From the NCBI GenBank assembly GCA_022836615.1, contig MU405374.1, positions 1 through 64,000 on the forward strand: a stretch of DNA of 64,000 nucleotides, in the 5' to 3' direction. The DNA is from Annulohypoxylon bovei var. microspora. Lineage: Eukaryota; Ascomycota; Sordariomycetes; Xylariales; Hypoxylaceae. Every line of letters begins with the position of its first letter. Position 1 is the first letter of the stretch. The position numbers and the translations under genes are program-made. Positions 33,170-43,871 of this stretch are shown here, one piece after another. The notes beneath the pieces were generated by a model. The model had not been told where the DNA came from, did no database searches, and saw only the letters and a list, made by a program, of their open reading frames with translations.

Positions 33170-34344
33170 ATGGCAGGCCTACTCTCAGTTTTCACCAAGA
33201 AGACGCCCTCCTACCAGCCGGTAGTCAAGGAGGAGGAGGCTCAATATCGCGACTCTGACTCCATCACTTCACCATCTGAAGGCTTCATTAGCCATGAACA
33301 TAAATCATTTCATGAAGGCTTGAAGGCTAGAAAATGGCTTTGGCCCATTCTTCACCTCTTCATTTTAAGCACCTACACAATTGTCTATGTTATTTTAATC
33401 AGGCGTGGTGTTATCGCTGCGAAATCATACACACACACTGTATTCTCGCCTGCATATGAAGCCGTGGTGAAGGAGCCTATGGAATACCAAGGACAGTTGA
33501 GGATCGTATCACCTTACCAAGGTCCCCCATCTCCAGAGGTCGACCAGGCGTGGAAGGATCTTCTGCAATACTCAAACGTCCGCGTGTCTGGTGAAGACTT
33601 AAGGAAGATAAACAAGACCTCTATCCCAATGCCTGGGGAGGAGGACAGCTATTGGGTGGAACTGAGCGTTGTTCATGAGTTGCACTGTATTGTGAGTTTG
33701 AGACATGTTACCCCTAAAGGCGACGAAGCTTACTGGTATCGTTAGAAACGACTTCGACAATATTGGTTCAGTGACTACTACTTCCCCAACATCACCGAAG
33801 AAGATCGTCGACTAAACTGGCTTCACAATGGTACTTTCATAACAATACCTCCGTCTTGTTGTCCTTTCTAACCATAAACCCTGTTTAGACCATTGTCTCG
33901 AAATCCTTCGTCAATCCGTCATGTGCCACGCCGATGTGTCTATGATCACAATGACTTGGGAGCCAACATCTGTATTCCCGGCCGCGGACTTCCAAAACGT
34001 CCACGAGTGCACGAACTGGGATATACTCTACGAGTGGCAGAAGGAAAGATCCGTCGATCTCATGAAACCCGGAGTCTTGGTCCACCCGTACCTTGGTAAG
34101 CGCCTTTTTTTTTTTTTTTTTGGGCTTATTTTCATATTTTCATAACATTATTTAACGAAGACATGACCTATGACTAACGTTACATCAAGGGGTACCGTTC
34201 CCTGAAGGGCGCTATGATGGCGTCGGTGCTGCTGACCCCGAGCACGCCATCGGCACAGACGGCGAGCTCCCTGAAGAGCTAGTAGAAATGGGAATTCGTG
34301 AAGGCAACAGACGCATGTTGAGAGCTCGTGAAAACGGTGCCTAG
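33170..34344 (+). CDS. UstYa-family (DUF3328) oxidase, peptide cyclisation
   Basis: Four exons: 33170-33691, 33746-33830, 33889-34095 and 34190-34344; 322 aa. A cytoplasmic N-terminus of about 55 residues precedes one membrane span (about 56-77, WLWPILHLFILSTYTIVYVI), giving a type II protein with a lumenal catalytic domain. Both family motifs are intact: HELHC at 169-173 and HNDHC at 201-205, the HxxHC pairs thought to bind metal. Members install the ether or C-C crosslinks of ustiloxin, phomopsin, asperipin and relatives. Its divergent neighbour encodes a repeat precursor, which fixes the likely substrate. The last intron has a run of about 17 T just after its donor. Only one UstYa copy is visible here; ustiloxin uses two. 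Confidence 0.94.
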
Positions 34345-34745
34345 AGCCGTACTTTACTTGATATAGGTTTGTAACAAGTTGGAACTAGGGAGAGACGAAG
34401 GATGCTCTAGTGGGCTAAGAGGATCCGAGGATTAGTGGTATTTATAAGGTTAAGTGTAGGAGCAGGTTTTAGCGGGTGTTACTAATTCACATATATATCA
34501 TGCGATGGGTTTTTCTTACTGATGGATGCCGGCTGAGACTTCCTAAAGGTCTTGCGTTAGACTTTCATAGCTCTAAGATTGGTACTAATTAATCTAAAAA
34601 GTATTGAGAGTACTAACTAGTGCATTTATATAGTAAGATGTCTTGTAATGAACCAATTAGAGATTCCAAGTAATATACTATACAATTGATACTGGCGATG
34701 AGCCTAAAATACATGATATATATACCTACGTCGTCATCAACTCCC
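34345..34745. other. Intergenic region
   Basis: Convergent gap between the UstYa and hydrolase genes. No feature seen apart from AT-rich 3' flanks. Confidence 0.6.
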
Positions 34746-35664
34746 TTAAGGTCTAGACAGCCACTTATCAACTTCCTCGACAATACGCGGTGCTTTATCA
34801 TGCCATGCATGCTCAGCTCCCTCGACGACAGCCTGGGTTAATACATTTCGACTATTCTTGCTTCGTAAGATTCCAGTCCAGATAGGATAGAATAGAGCTT
34901 CAAACTGGCCTGTTACTGTAAAGACTCCGGCTACAGCCGGTTCCTTGCCGTGAAACTCGGCGGGAAGGTTTTCCCATCCGTGACCCTGTACTAGTGCTTC
35001 TACCGCGCGAAAGTAAGAGCCTGTCTTGTGAACTCCGATAAGAGGATTTAGGTCCACCGGATACGATATTAATATATAATGAGCAGGCGAGAACTGGGGA
35101 AAAGATAGACTAGGACGTGTACAGCTTGCAAATATAGATCCTGCTGAATAACCCTAAATTTTGTTAGCTATAGGAGTAATTATGAGTGGGGATGTAGGCG
35201 GGTCATACGCATAGGAAGAGTGGGATCTCATGAGCATCCGGGAAGTCTTCCGTGTATGTAGTCATAGATTCCCGTAGCATCCGCTATATAGACGTCAAGG
35301 ACTCTGATCAGCTAAGTTCACTACCATCTACAGTTTATCAATAGGAGGGGGGGAACAGGGCGAGAGAGGGGAGGGAGAGATATACATGATAATCATTGAT
35401 CCCGGCGTCTCCTGTCCATACGCCGAAGTCTGTCCATTCATTTCCACCTTCACTCTGTCCCATTCCTCGGGCATTCCAAGTGACGACCCTCAGCTGTCTC
35501 TGATCTCTCAAATATTCAGCAAGGAGGCGAACTGGCGGTTGGTCAAATGTTCCACCAAGTCTTCCGTGGGCAATAAGGGCGAGCCCTACCGGGTCCTTGC
35601 CATTCTTCGGATCTTCAACTCTAGTCTCAAGTTGAACCACGTCGTGGGAAGGTCCTTGGCCCAT
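34746..35664 (-). CDS. Alpha/beta-hydrolase
   Basis: Three exons: 35664-35386, 35283-35209 and 35153-34746; 253 aa. Landmarks: LIAHGRLGGTFDQPPV (oxyanion loop), VVTWNARGMGQSEG (strand and turn before the nucleophile), the elbow GYSAGS (Ser121, formed exactly at the second splice) and EGAEHAWHD with catalytic His233. The middle exon supplies RMLRESMTTYTEDFPDAHEI. Similar small hydrolases are common in fungi with unknown substrates. It lies 400 bp from the UstYa gene and converges on it, so it may belong to the RiPP cluster (for example as a peptide or ester hydrolase), but it could equally be an unrelated neighbour. No signal peptide. Confidence 0.85.
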
Positions 35665-36336
35665 GTTGGCCTATTTTGATGATGAAATAATATGATACTA
35701 GGTATATCTTCCTTCTTAGAGGATAATGAGGGAATTCATAGGGTACAGCCTAAGATGACGGCTCGAGGTGAGAATTCCTCATCCCTTTGACTTGGCCTGA
35801 GCCAGTAAATGAAGCGTTCGCACAGTGAAGCCCGTACTCTGGGACTGTCTACACATGTATGATTCCTTCTCGGGTCGATGGTCAACGGTAGATAAACAAT
35901 TAGGAAGGTAGGCGCAAGTAATATTCTTGCCTGTCATTCCGGCTGATGCTTAACAATGATAGATGTGAGCGGGTAGTCGCGGCGGAATTCACGGTCATAC
36001 TTGAAATGAAGGCTGTGTTTAATTAGTAATTAGTACGGTGTCCGCTTCGCCTTAAAAACAGGTATTTACCTATCTGTACCTAGGTGTGCAAATACTTAGG
36101 TACATATTATGTAATCACATGTACCCCTCCTTCACCTCGGTGAGCCGGTGAAGCTTCAGCCTCCCCCGCCTTTAGATGGTCCATGCTCCTACTGTTAGAA
36201 CTTTTAATTTTTAATTTTTGTATTGGAGCTGCACTCGGCGTCCACGCATAAACACACGTTTCGGCATCGTTCGTCAACCTGACCCCGTCTACTTCCATCC
36301 ACAATGCGCTAAGGAACTTTGCATTCTATAGGCAAT
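35665..36336. other. Intergenic region
   Basis: Divergent gap between the hydrolase and prefoldin genes, with CCTAGGT motifs near 36078. No gene supported. Confidence 0.6.
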
Positions 36337-37405
36337 ATGTCGGCCAAAGGCAAAGAGCCAGCTGCCCAGTACGATATGAAAACAATTCTCGCCATCTTTG
36401 AAACGTGACTAACATCAAACCCATTATTAGGAAGGATGTTGCCCCCACAAACCCGAGAGGCATTCCCTATGCACCATTTGTCGATAAAGTCGAAGACTAT
36501 ATAACCTCCAGAGACGATGTTCAGACTACTCTCCGTAGCTTCCAGGAGATGATCTCGTATGTTCAGTTGTTTACAACTCGCCTTTACTACCCTGAGGGCG
36601 ATACCTAGCGGGGTACCAAACCCCAAGCCTTGCGGAAATCTCTCTGTCGGAACAGAGTCCTCGAGTCCTTTCTCAACTTGCGTCGAATTTCTGCTAATGA
36701 TGGAGATCGGATGTAGGAAATACCAGTTCATGGAATTGAATTTACAGAGGAGAGTAGCTGGTCTGAAGGATAAGGTGCCTGACATAGAAAAAACTCTAGA
36801 GACAGTCAGGTTTTTAAAGACAAGAACGGTATAATCCTCTGGTGGCAAACCAAAGAGGACAGCTAGCTAACTCCGTCTTTCTTGTAGGGAGAATCGGATC
36901 CTATCGAGACGACATTCGAACTAAACGACACTTTATACGCGAAAGCGTCAATACCACCTACGGACGAGGTGTATCTATGGCTTGGTGTATGTATAAGGCA
37001 CATACCTTCGAAGAGCAACGAACATCTCGCGAGAATTTAGGGGAATTATTGACTGACGGGGATAATAATATAGGCGAACGTTATGCTGTCATATCCTATT
37101 GACGAAGCCCAATCTCTTCTTACATCGAAGCTGTCAGCTGCGAAGCAGAGCTTCTCTAATTGCGAGGAAGATTTGGATTTTCTCAGAGAACAGATCACGG
37201 TAGGCGACTTATGTTCAGCCTTGTCTTTTAATTCAAGGTTGGTTTATTGAGAAGACAGCAAGCAAGCTAACTTTAATATTTTTAGACTATGGAGGTTGCA
37301 ATAGCACGAGTATACAATTGGGATGTGGTTCAGAAGCGGAAAGAAAAGGCTGATGAGGAAAGCAAAGGGAAGGGAACTGAAGATGGCGACCAGCCGAACG
37401 GATGA
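36337..37405 (+). CDS. PAC10: Prefoldin subunit 3
   Basis: Six exons: 36337-36368, 36431-36556, 36717-36828, 36888-36986, 37074-37199 and 37286-37405; 204 aa. The core NPRGIPYAPFVDKVEDYI, KYQFMELNLQRRVAGLKDKV, ELNDTLYAKA, LWLGANVMLSYPIDEA and TTMEVAIARVYNWDVVQKRKE matches the prefoldin alpha subunit (Pac10/VBP1): two coiled-coil arms with a beta hairpin between. It is one of six subunits that pass unfolded actin and tubulin to the CCT chaperonin in the cytosol. The first intron (donor GTACGA, branch CTAAC) joins the short N-terminus MSAKGKEPAAQ to KDVAP and avoids an otherwise in-frame stop. Confidence 0.93.
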
Positions 37406-38336
37406 GGGTCTACATAAGCAGCTCGGCCAGATGAAGTTGGACTAAATGATTGTGGTCAGCATTTATTTTTCCTGGCCAAGACTCCTGCTAAGTTGCCGTA
37501 TCGGAACTCGTAAATTGGCACATGTGTTCTGATTTACCAGCCATCCAACGTCTGCATCTTACACAGTGCAGAGTGAGGTGATGACGCAATATTGAACCCT
37601 TCGTCTAGAAGATACATAATTACACTATCCCCCAGTTACGTAGGTGAATTAGGATAATGATAACCTACCTATTCATTAGTCGCATTTTCTTCCTAAACTT
37701 ACTAGGTACATATATGTGTAAATCCGTACACCCCGTAATTTTATTTAATTCCTAGTGGCCTACCTAAGTTAAGTTATATGAAGCGTAGATGTCATAGGCT
37801 ACTTAGGTACAATAAGTCCCAACATTGAATGTACGTATTGTAAGTGGCTGAGACGGTAAGGGGACCCCTGGATTACGTAAGTTTTGGCAGGCGACCAGGA
37901 AGCGACTAGGAAGGTTAGAAGCGTGATTAAAGTTTGGGTCCCCAGATCTCACCGCTGCGCACCAATGACGATGTCCCACTTGGACATGCCCGCAATCAAA
38001 CGCCGCCACTTTTTAATATTATTATTTCGCATGTCTACCTGTTACCTTCTTATCGAATCTTAATCTAGCAACGAAGCCCCGACTTTTCATTACTGCTAGC
38101 TAAGGACAACGAGCCGACTTACCCACCTACAAACTACAAAACCTACAAAAACTCCTATCTACAAACTCCAATTCTAAAACATTCCTAGAACAACATTTCT
38201 TGTCCCTCTCCTGTCACTAACCACCATCCCCAAATCCATCCATTACTCGTGTACCTGGATCCTGGATAAATAACAGAAACATACATCTTTGAACAGCCCG
38301 ATTTCTTTGGAAATCGACGCGAGCATCACATCGACC
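37406..38336. other. Intergenic region and SEC14 leader
   Basis: No ORF supported. 38100-38280 is rich in C and A (CTACAAA repeats), typical of a fungal 5' leader just before SEC14. Confidence 0.6.
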
Positions 38337-39652
38337 ATGGAGTTGGATCCCAAGTACGACAACTATGACTACCCTACTAAGGCTCCCGTAGCCAAGCCAG
38401 GTCATCCCGGTCACTTGACCGACGCCCAACAGGCACAGGTTCATCAGTTACGTATGATGCTCGAGACCGAAGGCTATACTAAGCGACTGGATACCCTAAC
38501 GTTGGTATGTGTTCTACAAAGCAATTGTGTTAAAGTGGCAGAAACTGCTATCACGATAGCTACATAGCTGCGGGGATTATACACTATGCTAACATATTCT
38601 TTGGGACCATATAGCTACGTTTCCTGCGAGCTCGAAAGTTTGATGTCAACTTAGCCAAGAAAATGTGAGCCTCCTCCGCCAGGGTTGGGAAGATATTCTA
38701 GAAATAGAAAGAGAAACGGTTTGAAATTGATCGACTAACCCTGGCTATAAAGGTTTGTCGACTGCGAAACTTGGCGGAAGACCATCACATACGCTGGGCA
38801 ACCCCTAAAGATCGATGGTAAGACCTACAGCCTCGACGAGGAGATAAGCGAGTGGGACAAGGACGGATCCTTCAAGAAGAAGATCTCCAAGTATTACCCT
38901 CAGTACTACCACAAGACGGACAAGGTACGGAAATCCTCCCCTCGCTATAGAGGGAACTAGTTCCCATGCTTACATGTTTTTCACCTCAGGATGGACGACC
39001 GGTCTACATCGAACAGCTTGGAAAAATTGACATCGTTGCCATGAAGAACGAGGGTCTCGAGTACGAGCACATGTTGGTCAACTTGGCCGTCGAGTACGAG
39101 AAGATGGCAGACCCCCGATTGCCAGCTTGCTCGCGCAAGGCCGGCCAGCTGCTCGAAACATCGTGCACTATCATGGACTTCAACGGTGTCGGTTTCGGCA
39201 ACGCGCGTCAGGTCTTCGGGTATATCCAGGAAGCATCTGGCATGAGCCAGAACTACTACCCGGAGCGTCTAGGTCGCATGTACCTCATCAACACCAACTG
39301 GCTCTTCACCGGTGTCTGGCGTATGATCCGGCCTCTTCTAGACCCTGTCACCGTTGAGAAGATTCACGTCCTAGGCGGTAACTACCAGAAGGAGCTCCTA
39401 GGCCAGATCCCCGCCGAGAACCTCCCCAAGGAGTTTGGCGGTACTTGCCAATGCGAGGGTGGCTGCGAGTTCAGCAACCAGGGTCCTTGGTGCGATGCCG
39501 AATTCGCTAAGCCCGCCTGGTGGGAAAAGAAGGGCGATACTATTGAGAACAAGCCGTCGGAAATCGTTAGCGGTGAAGCTGCTGCCGCTACTGGTGCTGA
39601 TGTCACTCTGGAAGGTGCTGAGGCCAAGGCCCCCGCGCCAGCTGCTGCGTAG
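38337..39652 (+). CDS. SEC14: SEC14 phosphatidylinositol/phosphatidylcholine transfer protein
   Basis: Four exons: 38337-38504, 38615-38664, 38753-38924 and 38990-39652; 350 aa. The CRAL-TRIO-N part (LTDAQQAQVHQLRMMLETEG, LRFLRARKFDVNLAKKMF) leads to the lipid-binding CRAL-TRIO domain (GRPVYIEQLGKIDI, TCTIMDFNGVGFGNARQVF with one Ser-Cys start, YYPERLGRMYLINTNWLF, IHVLGGNYQKELLGQI, LPKEFGGTCQCEGGC). This is the classic Sec14 of the Golgi, which balances PI and PC for vesicle formation. The C-terminus ends in an Ala-rich tail. I start at 38337, the first ATG; the frame upstream opens on TTG. Confidence 0.95.
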
Positions 39653-40384
39653 ATAAAGACCTCAGGTTCGAATTGTATACAAAGGGGAAGCATAAACCAA
39701 GGTGAAGCGGGGAGTCGAGTCAGGCTATTCAGATAGACAGGACTAACAAGGCCCCTCGAGGAAAAGGCCGCGGACGTTTTTATTCGATCCCGATGATCTT
39801 TCATGCCCGGGCAAAATCTTATAAACGTCAGTTTTTACCTGTGGGCAAGTCACCCTATCGTGGGTACCATGTGGCCATCTTTTCTACAAAATTGTTAGGC
39901 ATTTCAGACACTGATATGATATATTTGCATTTCCCCCAATCTGCTTGCTTGATTTTATGATCCTATAATGTCTCTTGAGAAGTAGCCTTCATGGTGACCG
40001 TATTAGTCTTGATCCCGGGTCTACATCGTACAATATCTAAAGCACTATTCAAACGTGATACCTCCCGAATTTGTAATCCAGATTCACTAAATCTAATGTA
40101 CAGGATCCGGGTCTAAGGTTATCAAATAATTTATTTCCTTATGCTTGTAGTCGAATAAGTTTACCCGTAGTAACATCGTAGTTATCCCCTAGACAGGCAC
40201 ACGACCTAGGTAGACTCGACATTCCGTGAATTCACCGAGCCACCGCCTCTTTCTAATTGCAATCCCCGGTCTCTCATCCTAAAGTTTCAGTATTTAGGTA
40301 GCATAGTGTACATCCTACCATCTTCCCAGCAAGCCCCCCGCCTCCCTGCCCCCTTTCTTCCCGCACAGACAAAGCCCCACAGCC
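39653..40384. other. Intergenic region
   Basis: Convergent gap between SEC14 and the Mis14 gene. No gene or repeat recognised. Confidence 0.6.
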
Positions 40385-41646
40385 TCACCGCTCCGTAACA
40401 ACGTACTCCCCCGCGCTCCTCGCCCTCTCCATGCGCGCCACCACCGACGGCATCTCGCGCTTCAGCTTGCCCAGCCCCGCCACCGCGTCCTCGTAGCTGC
40501 CCTCGATCTCATCTTGCCTATCCAGCGGCTTCCGCACTTCTTCGAACAATGTACTACTGCTACCGTCACCCGCGGAGGTAGAGGTAGGGTTAGAGGTAGA
40601 AGCAGAGACGCGCTCGTTAGCCGCACCGAGGGCCTGCTCGTCGTCGACGACGGACTTCCGCGCGGCTTCGGCCCAGGCCTGGGCGGCGGCGGCGGGCACG
40701 GACTTCTTCAGCGCGGCGATGTCGCGCAGCAGGTCCTCCTCCTCGCGGCTCAGATCCTCGACGCGCTCGCGCTTGCGGCCGTCGAAGGGCTCGAAGACCT
40801 CCTCGGGCTGGAGGGCGGCGGAGGACGGGTCCCCCGAGAGGAAGTGTGATGCGTTTACTGGCAGACCGTTGATGCTGAGGTTGGGGGAGGCGAGCGTGAA
40901 GGTCTTGGTTATGTACTGCGGGGTTTGTTAGTTGTGCTGTTTAGGGGACGATGAAACGGATGTTTCCTAGGTAATAAACGGTATCCAAATATATAAAATA
41001 AAAGGTCAAGCATAAAACAAAATCGGAGCATGAGATTCAAACAGCATAAAAAAGACAGACTAAGCAGAAATAAAGACAAAAAAAAACATACAACACCAGG
41101 TATTCGCTGGTCGTCACCGACCCAACTACTAATCCGGCGGTATCCAGCTTATCTATGGGAGAGCGGACGGGATCCCGAGTTTTCTAGATCCTTTGGTCGT
41201 ATGTGGAATTTGGAGACACTAATGCCGATTATATACCAACATTGCCACGGTACCTCCACTCGCCGCAAATTGACTGGGCAAATATTATGCATACTCCAAA
41301 TCGCCATAGCCATAGCCATAGCCGTGTATGCAGCAAAGCAGACGCACTTGCGTATCCCCAAAGTCGATATCAATTGGACCAAGCAAAAAGGCGTAATTGC
41401 AACAGCAGTGCCAAATTCGAAGAAAAGAAAGAAAAAAATGGGGAAGGGGGAAGAGAATAACAAAACACATACTTCATTAACAAGCTCCTCGATCCTAGTC
41501 CGCAGCTCATCTCCCTCGCCGCCCGCCGCCCCGTCCACGGGCGGGAAGGCCTCGTCGAGGCGCGCGGCGGCGGCGCGTCGCACGTTGGCCAGCAGGTACG
41601 CGAGGTCGTCGGGCGCTTGGAGCTCGATCTTGCGGTGGCCTTCCAT
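40385..41646 (-). CDS. MIS14: Mis14/Nsl1 kinetochore protein (MIS12 complex)
   Basis: Two exons, 41646-41473 and 40915-40385, encode 234 aa. The N-terminus HRKIELQAPDDLAYLLANVR, then DELRTRIEELVNE joined to YITKTFTLASPNLSINGLPV, is the signature of the fungal Mis14 family, followed by a heptad-type segment (REEEDLLRDIAALKKSVPA) and a C-terminal helix. It is a subunit of the Mtw1/Mis12 complex that links centromeric chromatin to the Ndc80 complex. The intron of 557 nt is far longer than all others in this window; donor GTATGT, branch CTAAC and acceptor CAG are good. It contains three GCCATA hexamers (about 41302-41322) but no exon I can see. Coding parts are GC-rich, the intron is not. Confidence 0.85.
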
Positions 41647-42674
41647 CGCCTCTGCCCAGCTGCTCGATTGATGCGTGGAAGTGAGTCCTGATATATATGC
41701 ACCTCGAAGCGCCCCCTGTTAGAAAAAGTTGGCGAGCGGAATTGAGCTGCGAGGACTGGGGGCTAATAGTGATGCGCGTGTGATGCGACCCTTCAATATC
41801 TAGGTAGGTACCTAGGTAAGTCCTGAAAATATTCCTCGTTTTGTCCGGTTCGTTGAAGTTGATTGGCCGGTCGGCTGGTTTGATTGGTTATGATGTAAAG
41901 ACTTGGAATTCTTCGATGATGGATCGCAAGCTGTTGACTTTGGATTGTTGACTTAGCGCTTGGAGGGGCAATTCCGCTTTTCGTATAGTTGCATGTTATT
42001 TCTATATGCGAATTTGGTAACCACTTCGACAACTACGCCCTCACTTGACGAATTAATGAACTCATCTGGGTATGTTTAACTTGTAATTAACTTAGGTCTT
42101 ATATTTTCTATTTTTCGTAATGATAGCCGTATCTGATAGGGAAGTTCCGATATAATGATATCAAATAATGACAGACTTCGAGTAAAAGTATTTGTGTTAA
42201 CACAAGCCCCTGTATTTTATATGTAGGAACTTCTAAATGCACACTTGCTCGTTTAAACTTAGAGAACGTTACAATATAAGTGTTTCATTTATTTATTTTA
42301 TCGTTGGTTTTGAATATCTATATTCGGTCAAGTTAAACTTCTTAATCTTCTCGAGTGTCTTCGACACGGCTATTTCTAATGGAGCCCTGTGCCCAGTACC
42401 ATCCACGCCCACTCGTAGGGAATAATTACCTGGAAGCAACCTTATAAGCTAGTCGAATAGGAATTACCTACAGGAATTACTTAAGTAGGTAGGTACCTAG
42501 TTGGACTGATTTAGAATTCCATACTGAATTCGGTTACGTTGCGCCTTCTCCTTCTTCGGTATGAGGTCTTACGTTGTAGTCAAAGGCTAGATCCGTGACT
42601 TTCTAGTATCTGGACCCTGGAGTTCGTGACTGTCTCCCAGGTCTAATGTTTCTAATTTTGGAACTCCCGAGAGG
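41647..42674. other. Intergenic region
   Basis: Contains CCTAGGTA repeat tracts at 41801-41819 and about 42486-42500. A short minus-strand frame at about 42330-42420 reads VGVDGTGHRAPLEIAVSKTL, which looks protein-like but is isolated. No gene called. Confidence 0.5.
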
Positions 42675-43871
42675 CTACGCTTTTCCGTCGCCCTTCTCCA
42701 GCAAGTATATATCGACTACCTCATCATCTTCGCCCAGCTTCGGTAGTGGAATAGATTTAAGAACACTGTATCGCCATTCATCAGCTTTCAATAATCCAAA
42801 CAAGGCCTTCTCAGACGAATGGCGCGGCTTCGTTGCTAGGATGACCGAGGTCTTGGTATCCTTTTGGTTTTCAGAATGCTTGAGGTTTGCTGTGTGAAGC
42901 GCGCTCAGTGTTCCGATAAGCGCTGGCAAAGAGTCGACGTTATAAGTGCAGTCACTGAGGACCACTAGATCCCATAGCCGAGCAGAACATAGTGGCCCAA
43001 ACTGTCCATGTCTGCCCTCGTCCCAATCTAGATTCTCGTACTGGAGTGCCACCAGAGAACCAGTAGTACGTAGTCGTGGGAGCACCGCTTCCGCTCTCGA
43101 GATATTCGACATCGCGCGCTCTTCTGCCTCTACAAGGTCCGTCAGCAACACGGTAGCCTCACTAAGTGTCCGGCCCTGAATAACGGCAGCCTTCTCAATA
43201 ATGAGCGCTAACGTGATCCCAAGGATACCGACCCCACTGCCAAGCTCTATGGCGCTAAAAGTATCCCTCTTCATAGGCAAGATATCGCGGATACCTTCGT
43301 TAGTACAGCACGCATCCGCTATAAACGAGGCTGTCACTACGCCTGCGTCCCATATATGACGTGCGATGCTCTCGCCAATATCCTCTTCCAATTCGAGGTT
43401 GAGTTGATTCTCGTGTTGAGAATGAGTGTTTAGTTGAAGCGTTCGTAGGGAAACCGGCGAGCAGACACCCTTCACTATCTCCACGGACACCGGCATGATG
43501 AGCCCCTGACCGGCGGATGAGCTTTCAGCGGCGCGCCATGGAAGCACATCGTTACTTCCCATCGTCCCTAATGGAAGAGACTGGGTAGCAGGATGTATCT
43601 TGATGCTGCACGTGACATCGTCCCTTTTCAGACACGCATTCACTGGAACTTTGATGTTGAGAACCCGCAAGCCCGAAGTCCATCTAACCGGCTGATCCGT
43701 CTTTAGAATAACGGACTGACCCACCGGGTCATCGGCCGACACGATTAAATCGACAGGCTTGTCCGGGGACAGGAATGAGTCACCCAAGTCCGTGGTGATG
43801 GTAATAAGAAGCGAGATGATTGAGTTCCTCCCATCGAGCTTCGCCGGACGCAGCAGGCGGATGTAATGCAT
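42675..43871 (-). CDS. METTL21-type (Methyltransf_16) protein methyltransferase
   Basis: Single exon, 398 aa. A beta-rich N-terminal half is followed by a seven-strand methyltransferase domain: HIWDAGVVTASFI (the W-D motif typical of the family), the SAM-binding glycine loop AIELGSGVGILGITLA, VLLTDL (acidic residue binding SAM ribose), and LWDLVVLSDCTYNVDSLPALIGTLSAL carrying a DCTY form of the post-motif. Family members methylate lysines on translation factors and chaperones; the substrate here is unknown. No signal peptide or membrane span. Confidence 0.88.
   Translation of the reverse strand: MHYIRLLRPAKLDGRNSIISLLITITTDLGDSFLSPDKPVDLIVSADDPVGQSVILKTDQPVRWTSGLRVLNIKVPVNACLKRDDVTCSIKIHPATQSLPLGTMGSNDVLPWRAAESSSAGQGLIMPVSVEIVKGVCSPVSLRTLQLNTHSQHENQLNLELEEDIGESIARHIWDAGVVTASFIADACCTNEGIRDILPMKRDTFSAIELGSGVGILGITLALIIEKAAVIQGRTLSEATVLLTDLVEAEERAMSNISRAEAVLPRLRTTGSLVALQYENLDWDEGRHGQFGPLCSARLWDLVVLSDCTYNVDSLPALIGTLSALHTANLKHSENQKDTKTSVILATKPRHSSEKALFGLLKADEWRYSVLKSIPLPKLGEDDEVVDIYLLEKGDGKA

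Noticed and set aside
36384..36430. Very short 26-nt intron or frameshift at the start of prefoldin 3
   Set aside because: A 62-nt intron starting at GTACGA (36369) with a CTAAC branch point gives the right frame and a normal length.
36309..36848. 179-aa minus-strand ORF
   Set aside because: Antisense to prefoldin 3 exons and intron; the sense strand splices into a known protein.
41030..41671. 213-aa plus-strand ORF
   Set aside because: Overlaps the Mis14 intron and exon 1 on the opposite strand; Lys/Ser-rich with no family.
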